Shown here piece after piece: positions 10,011 to 34,305 of a stretch of 34,305 nt of DNA. The first letter of the stretch is position 1, and each line of letters starts with the position of its first letter. Source of the DNA: Chara braunii (lineage: Eukaryota; Streptophyta; Charophyceae; Charales; Characeae); assembly GCA_003427395.1 (NCBI GenBank), contig BFEA01000021.1, forward strand, positions 1,019,561-1,053,865. Direction: 5' to 3'. The position numbers and the translations under genes are program-made. Under the pieces are notes generated by a model. The model saw nothing but the letters and a program-made list of their open reading frames with translations, was not told the DNA's origin and searched no databases.

Positions 10011-10694
10011 TGTAGTGAGCAATTTCTTCCTGCTTGCCTTCCAGCCCAGCATCAGCACGCATACCTTATACTGCTACTTACCTTATTGCGTTGATCCACC
10101 TGCCTGCCCATTTGCAACTACCATCATCCCCCAAACACACCACACCCTTATAATGGATGCATACAAGCCATCTTTCTGGCCCAGTACGGTGATAATAAGG
10201 GTGCTTTACATTCGGGGGAAAGACAGTAGGGTCAACCCAGGCTAGAACGCAAACCATCACTAAGTTTCAGTAGACTGTGAGTGGTTTGGCCTGCATGAGA
10301 CCTTTACTTCTCGCATTTGTGCACGGGTTGTGCACGTCGTCGGCCATGTGTCAGAACTCCAATCATTCAAAACTCACAAACACACAGCGAGACTCACACC
10401 ACACTGTATAGACCCTAGTGTAGGTAACTGCGTTGAGATGAAATCATCGTGTTGCACAACACTTGACGCGCCAGACGGATTCTGCCCATCGCCTGTCCAG
10501 CTTCTTCAGGCATCATGAGTGAGTACCCAGGGCGGGAGGGTTCATAAGACAGCGTGGTGTGGAGACTAGACACGGCCAAGACGACGATGGACTTAAAAAA
10601 AGGGATAGAAAACCACACACACATCCTTAAATTCTCTTATAGGCCCAAACCTTGCAGCCTTTAGAATAGAAAAACATGTCACCTTCGTATCTTA

Positions 10695-10930
10695 CTTCTC
10701 TGATAATTGTCTGGTCTTGAACCCAGTATCTGTAAAATTCCGCCCTTCTCTTCTTCTTCCTAAGCCTGCAGTCTTCGGAGTCGAACCCGTTACCTTCTTA
10801 TCTTAATTCTCCTCTCAGGACCTGATGTCTGCCCGATCTGCATCTGACCTTGAAACCAGTACTTGTGGAAATTCCACTCCTGTAGTAATCGTCCTTCCCA
10901 GGACTTGAACCCCGTACCCTCTTCCTACTA
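10695..10930 (-). repeat. diverged tandem repeat with B-box-like motifs
   Basis: Three diverged units carrying GGTTCAAGTCC- or GGTTCGACTCC-like motifs (minus strand), each near a segment such as AAGATAAGAAGGTAACGG, with partly conserved GGAATTTCCAC or GGAATTTTACAG. The period is about 95-105 bp. It may be a decayed SINE tandem. No function seen. Confidence 0.35.
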
Positions 10931-11273
10931 TACCTTCTTTTTTTTTCTTTTTTTTTTCCTACTTCCTACTATACCTTTTACTTCATTTCACTCCAACTTG
11001 AAACCGCAGAGAAAATTGAAGAAACCATGCACAAACCCGGAGAAAACAGGCCGCTTTTTCCCGAGAGCATGAAGTTGATTGAGGTAGTGGGCCTTTCCCA
11101 CGTACCAAGTGCCAAAAAGTATGAATGTGATCGTTGTATCATTTGCATTTGTCTGCCATGAGCAGCACATTGTGTCATTCATTGTTGTCTGCCATAAGCA
11201 GCATACGGTATCATTTATCTTTGTTTGTCATGACCAGGCCCTGTCACGTTTCCCATGCTCAGTGTCTCTCTCT

Positions 11274-11460
11274 CTCGTAGGCAGAGAGGGAGAAGAGGAC
11301 AACAAACGAGGGGCTGTGACAAACTGTTTTTTTTGGGAATATCATATATATATAGTATATACCATACCTGTGGCGCATCGCATGCAAGCGAGCTCCGCAG
11401 GTGCGGTGCACAGCGCACGTGCAAGCATGTGTGCGCACGTGATGCGGCGCACCCCAATAA
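11274..11460 (-). repeat. truncated copy of the hammerhead-bearing repeat
   Basis: 11277-11330 repeats the flank GTAGGCAGAGAGGGAGAAGA and the cleavage-side segment ACGAGGGGCTGTGACAAACT seen at 13.0 kb. It then breaks right after ACTGTTT, where the hammerhead core should follow. The continuation (about 11340-11420, ATATACCATACCTG-GGCGCA) is homologous, in inverted orientation, to about 12530-12595. Confidence 0.6.
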
Positions 11461-11772
11461 ATAGGGTTAAAAAAAAATTCGGAGAGGGCTGTGGCTGAGG
11501 TAGCCAATGATGCCCCTCCTGAAAAATCTAAGGGCACAGAAAAACAATTGGGCTCACGTATTCCTTGTTGAATAGTCTTTTTTCCCGAAGGACCCCAGCA
11601 GTGCATCTGCAAGGGTCCCACACTGCTGGGGTCCCAACATCTCAAGAGACGTTCAGCAAAGTTCGTGTCAGAGGCGGAGCAGGCCAGGATCATATGTTCT
11701 GGATCCGAAGTCAGGTCTGTTTTCCTACGAGCAGTTATGGGTTACAGGTTACAACTGCTTGCTACCGTAGCT

Positions 11773-12030
11773 CTCTTTCTTTTGTTTCGTTTTCCTACGA
11801 GCAGTGGCCCTAAGGGCCTTGCTCCACTCATCACTACTAGCACAAAAGACAAAACAGAACATATGGTGGCGTATGGTTCCATGTTCTAGAAGAAGATTCA
11901 TTCCTCTTTCTTTTGTTTCGTTTTCCTACGAGCAGTGGCCCTAAGGGCCTTGCTCCACTCATCACCACTTGCACAAAAGACAAAACATATGTCGTCGTAT
12001 GGTTCCATGTTCTAGCAGAAGATTCATTCT
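11773..12030. repeat. 131-bp direct tandem duplication
   Basis: CTCTTTCTTTTGTTTCGTTT starts at 11773 and again at 11904. The copies stay over 90% alike through GAGCAGTGGCCCTAAGGGCC and GTATGGTTCCATGTTCTAG. A third, partial relative lies at about 14655-14700 (TGTTCTAGCGGAAGATTCAT), upstream of the SEC63 terminal exon. Confidence 0.75.
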
Positions 12031-12332
12031 AGTTTTGGCACATTTGGTGAGTAGTGGAGGGAAGACCTGAAAAGCGCGTGGAAAAAAAAAAAAAAAAAAA
12101 AGAGTTGGCCTGCTAGGGCCCAGAAAATCGTGTGCTCACTGCTCAGTGGTCCCATAACTGCTGAAACAGGACACCATACATACTTGTGTGTCGTGACCCT
12201 AGCATGGGTATGAGCATTGCCTCACCGTGATTCATGGTGAGGAGGCCCTTGCTAGTTATCTGCAAGGCCCTCTCGGCTAACCCGCAGGGGTTTTCTTATT
12301 AATGTTAAGGAGCTATTGTCTGCTATTTGTTT

Positions 12333-12333
<1 letters not shown>

Positions 12334-12421
<88 letters not shown>

Positions 12422-12457
12422 CGCACCCGCGTGTTCTCGCACATCACAGCTGCTTTC

Positions 12458-12492
<35 letters not shown>

Positions 12493-12518
12493 TTCCTTTT
12501 TTTTTTCCTTTTTTTTGT
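12334..12518. repeat. (CT)n then (CG)n then T-rich tract
   Basis: CT run at 12334-12406, passing into a CG run to about 12424, then after a short gap a T-rich tract at about 12461-12517. The compound repeat separates two fragments of the hammerhead-bearing family. Confidence 0.85.
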
Positions 12519-12529
12519 GCATCGGTGAC

Positions 12530-12625
12530 CAGCGCACCGCACCGCATGGCGCACCGCACACTTGCGCCGCAGGTATGATATATACGGTTTACCAGGCAGC
12601 TCTGTTTGACTATATATTTTTTCAC
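12530..12625 (+). repeat. inverted fragment related to the hammerhead-bearing repeat
   Basis: TACGGTTTACCAGGCAGCTC and TGTTTGACTATA (about 12585-12617) are the reverse complement of about 12987-13020, giving an inverted repeat of about 34 bp with one or two mismatches around a 370-bp spacer. The part before it (GCGCCGCAGGTATGATATAT) matches 11.34-11.40 kb in reverse. The 11.3-13.1 kb interval therefore looks like a rearranged cluster of one element family. Confidence 0.5.
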
Positions 12626-13019
12626 AAGAGTATCAGAGCGCAAACGCGAACAAAAAGGAAAAAAGAAAGAAAAACAAGAAAAAATGAATTCAGTTTCTTA
12701 TCTTCTTCCTTATAACTCCCCCTGTTCACAACCTCTTGCATACAAGGCCGCCCACGTGGATGTAGGTTGAGCAGCGGCTGCCCCCACCCCCGTGTGTCAT
12801 ATCGACCCACTTGCACACAGCCAAAAGGCAAAGAGGCAAAGAAAAGAGGAAGGGAACAGCCAAATATAACAGAACAGGGGGCTAAAAAACAGATCCCAGA
12901 TGACAAGTCCCACATGCAAGCACCGCCCCAACACACACAGGCCAACGACGGGACAAGACCAACCAGGATGTCAAAACATTCTTGTATGTAGTCAAACAGA
13001 GCTGCCCGGTAAACCGTAG

Positions 13020-13110
13020 GCAGAGAGGGAGAAGAGGACCACAAACGAGGGGCTGTGACAAACTGTTTCGTCGGAGTTTCACCGACTCATCAGGAGGCTG
13101 AACCCTATAT
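13020..13110 (-). ncRNA. hammerhead-like ribozyme in a dispersed repeat (intact core boxes)
   Basis: Read on the minus strand: CTGATGA (13093-13087), helix II GTCGG/CCGAC (13086-13082 with 13074-13070) closed by a 7-nt loop TGAAACT, then GAA (13069-13067), a 3-bp helix III ACA/TGT with triloop GTT (13066-13058), then C at 13057, so the predicted cleavage follows GTC. Order and spacing match a hammerhead core with short closed helices II and III (type I layout). Weak point: helix I has no good pairs next to the core. The best pairing is GGGTT with AGCCC across an internal loop. It lies in a repeat also found at 11.3, 18.8 and 29.1 kb. Short-helix-III hammerheads are known from Penelope-like elements; no reverse transcriptase is visible here. 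Confidence 0.6.
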
Positions 13111-13834
13111 AGTATATATGCACAGTCAGACCAAACGGTGTCGAGTCTGTCAACAGTAAAGGCTTCTGATGCCAGGTGACAGAAGCCCAATGGAATTGCG
13201 CAAAGAATATGCTGACGGCAATGAGAATGGTCCCCAACATAACCAGCCTCAATTCGGGCCTTTTTTGTACTTCGTTGAGAATGAGACAAAAGATAATGGG
13301 TTTCATTCAGCTCAATAGGGAGTGAGAAGGAAATAGTCACACTGTTACAGCCTTGAAGATGAGAAAAACATGCCTGCACTACACGAATTAACGCAATAAG
13401 CCTCGCCTTCCTTCATGCAAAACCAGGAAATAAAACCAGGAAATTGGAAAGAAACAGCCAGCAGAATCATTGAATTGAATAACAAGACACACCTGCCCTT
13501 CCCCCCCCCCAACCAAAAGAACTCCTCCGGAGCCCAGCCTTACACACAACCTCATGCATCACCATTCTTCTCTTCAAGCAAACTGTTCGCACTATCAAAC
13601 ACACGCACACACACACACAAAAGAAAACAAAAAAAAACGACGACGACGACAAGTGTCCCAATGAAAATATCAATTGGGTTCCACCCATTGTGAACTTACC
13701 TTTGCCCACATTGAAAACTTTTTGATCATCCTTTACACCGAAGCCAGCCACCACGAAAGAAAGGGTTCTAGCTAACAACCTTCCTTGTTCCCAATTATTC
13801 AGAGACCTGATCTACCATCAATCACAAACCTTTG

Positions 13835-32042
<18,208 letters not shown>

Positions 32043-33004
32043 CTGACAAGTGATGCACACACCACCGCACCCTGTCAACCGATCTATCGGTGAAAGTACT
32101 CTTTTGCTCCCTCAGATTTCCCAAAAGTGAACTATTTCCTTTCCGCAGCCTAGGCACTGCTCTCTCAAACATGCGATAGCAAGTCTCAACTTTCCAGCTT
32201 TAAATCGCCAGTACATCGCCCGGGCTTAACCACATCCAAGTTCATTCTCAAGCACATCATATGTACCAAATAAGTGAGTTCGTCAGTACCTGGGTACATC
32301 CAAGTTCAAAGAACTGAGTTCGTTCTCAAGTACATAGTGAGTATGTCGATATTGACTACGACGCACTGTCTCTGTGACAAAATGTTTTTTTCTTTAAAAA
32401 CAAAGAAAACAGCAGTTCTTCCTACATGTTCCTTTGTTCAGGAGGACTCAGGACTAGCAAAAGGCATGGGTGACAGAGAAACTTGCAGGATGTGTACATT
32501 ACGCCGGACTCCATCTGTACGTAACATGAACCAGATGGTGTCATGATCAACATCTGAACAACAACCACCCTTTCCCGCAGCATCTTCTACAGGAAAGAGG
32601 AAAAACTGAACAGTTTCCAAGGTGTGACAGTTTTCCAAGGTGTGACAAAAACTCTATTTGCTGTGAGTTTCCGTTGTATTGTACAATTCAAAATTATTGG
32701 GTTCGGAAATTTTGTGAAGAAAGACGACCTGTCGGTCAAATGCAGCCTCTGAACTCCAGGTATATTATGTTCATCTGCATTCTCAATAAAATATTGAATA
32801 CAATATAACAAAACAATTGATCGATATGCAAGGAATATGAGTGTGAACGATATACACAAAACCAATCTGCAAAATCACACAGATGTCCAGGTAGTCATAT
32901 CCAAGCAGAGAGTACAAAATGCACCAAGAAACCATCCATATAGAGCAATACAATGAAGTAATGAGCCAATGTTCAAGCCCGTAGGCCACACCAATACAGT
33001 ATCC

Positions 33005-33074
33005 AAAGTCGCTCCTCTCCTGTATGGCGCCCAGCGCCCAAAGTCGCTCCTCTCCTGTATGGCGCCCAGCGCCC
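33005..33074. repeat. 35-bp perfect tandem pair
   Basis: AAAGTCGCTCCTCTCCTGTA plus TGGCGCCCAGCGCCC occurs twice, without a mismatch, at 33005 and 33040. Confidence 0.85.
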
Positions 33075-34151
33075 AGCCTACTCTGCCCGACTATCCTACC
33101 TACAGCTGGTTCATGCAACAGGCTCACTTTGACTCTCAAAGACCAATGTACATAACTGTCAACACCATAGCTGACCTCTCTTCATGCACCAGGTACGCAT
33201 CTCGTCACCCTCAATCAGACCTTGATTACCCACACTCGCCTCCTTCCCTGAAGACCACCTGATCGCCCTCCTACCCCCTTGTGCCCAGCAGCCCGGCTAT
33301 GGCTGCCTGCGCCCTGCTGCCCTGCAGCGCCCCACCTCCCCACTACGCGCCCCGTCAGCGCCCTTGGCAGCAGCGCAGCATCAAGCGATAGCGCAGCAAC
33401 ACCTCCGCATTGCCGGCACTGGCCAGAATACCTGGCCTGGGCTGCCTCACTTCTTTTAGGGAAGTGGCAGCCTCCTGGATGCTGCATGTGGCCTGGCTGG
33501 AAGCTTCCAGTAGCTTCCGGTTGGGCCTCAGACCCTGTGCCCAGGCCCGAGACTACAGTTGAGGGCCTGGGCCCTTTTCAGTTGGGCACGGCCTGAGCAT
33601 CCGGACTTGGGCTGTTTGCTGCATCTGTGCAGGGCTCCCAGGTAGGTGTGTCGCCAGTACTGCTTTTCCAACGGCCGATGGCCTGCTTCCCAATGTATCG
33701 GCCCTGCTTTGTGTGTATGTGCCCAGGCGCAACTGTCAAAGCCTGGGCCAACTGTATGACGCAGCTTAGTGAAGCTCACGCATCTACCCAACCAACTAGC
33801 ATGCTGCAAGAGCCTGAACACCCACATATGGAAATGTCAAATTTTGGCCTCTGACGAATATTCAGGCCCACCTTCACTTAGGGCGGGCACTCGGCGTGCT
33901 GGGGTATAGCGACAACACGCACTCACACTGACGCCCACCCGCCCGCAACATGGACTCACACTGACGCCCGCAGCACGCACTCACACGAACGTCCACCCGC
34001 CCATCCACCCGCGAGCGCAAGCACACGCACAAACACACGCACACAAATGCATCATGGGCAGCCTGTTGGGGTTCGGTTCCTAATGAATTATGAAATCCAA
34101 CGAAAGTCTGGCACAATCATGCATTCTTTGGAGTGCCTGTGCACGTGCACG

Positions 34152-34179
34152 TGAGAGAGAGAGAGAGAGAGAGAGAGAG
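34152..34179. repeat. (GA)n microsatellite
   Basis: 28 bp of GA near the right window edge. Confidence 0.9.
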
Positions 34180-34305
34180 CCCAAACACCCCAGCATGATG
34201 ACTGCAATACATCGCAGTTCCATAGCTGGGGGTTGGGAAACGAAGTTGAAGATCGCACTGCTGCTATTCTGCGGCTCTGCACGAGAGCTTCCACAGGACT
34301 GTGTT

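Larger units (their letters stand above)
32043..34305. other. intron or upstream part of SEC63; no exon recognised
   Basis: I searched the minus strand for the expected N-terminal membrane and linker exons of SEC63 (for example a FSTWSN-like segment) and found none. The stretch contains a truncated end of a B-type inverted-repeat element at about 32204, a 35-bp tandem pair at 33005-33074, imperfect repeats of about 35 bp at 33920-34010, and a (GA)n at 34152-34179. GC content is clearly higher from 33250 to 33650. Confidence 0.5.

Noticed and set aside
12313-12643. Arg/Glu and Lys/Glu-rich minus-strand frames
   Set aside because: Translation of the CT and T tracts.
32783-33139. Hydrophobic minus-strand frame as the missing N-terminal membrane exon of SEC63
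   Set aside because: Residues do not resemble the conserved plant N-terminus or linker, and no acceptor and donor pair gives a phase that fits the J-domain exon.

Overview
The window is nuclear DNA from a land plant. The only gene I can reconstruct is SEC63/ERdj2, the J-domain subunit of the ER translocon. It lies on the minus strand and is split into exons by large introns (0.6-2.75 kb). Nine consecutive coding exons were built from canonical GT/AG junctions, and every codon phase matches across the junctions. They run from the J-domain exon (31922-32042) to the terminal exon with stop codon TAG (13835-13837), giving 642 residues. The N-terminal exons (start codon, first two membrane segments) were not found and probably lie beyond position 34305, so the gene is 5'-partial here. 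A diverged plastid-type accD zinc-finger fragment at 9.84-10.01 kb, the large introns and the repeat content would suit a lycophyte, fern or bryophyte better than a compact angiosperm genome. That placement is inference only.

Positions 1-13,834 lie downstream of SEC63 and hold no intact gene that I recognise. They contain tRNA-derived SINEs, at least three families of short terminal-inverted-repeat elements (called B, C and D here), microsatellites, a pyrimidine-rich 130-bp tandem array, the accD fragment, a 131-bp tandem duplication and copies of a repeat that carries a hammerhead-ribozyme-like motif.

The SEC63 introns (14,459-31,921) are loaded with the same material: B-type elements, further copies of the hammerhead-bearing repeat, a U6 snRNA pseudogene on the opposite strand, a 65-nt poly(C), a 163-bp (CT)n tract, and several tandem arrays (44/47-bp, 72-bp, 238-bp and ~136-bp units). 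The stretch above 32,042 is intron or upstream DNA with short tandem repeats.

The most interesting signals are these. (1) A hammerhead-like ribozyme with intact core boxes on the minus strand at 13,056-13,093, plus degenerate or truncated copies near 11.3, 18.8 and 29.1 kb that share flanking sequence. (2) Two nested transposon insertions whose empty sites can be read in the window: a B element inside a C element with TAA target duplication at 8,245-8,446, and a D element inside the end of a B element with TA duplication at 5,609-5,713. (3) The accD zinc-ribbon relic.
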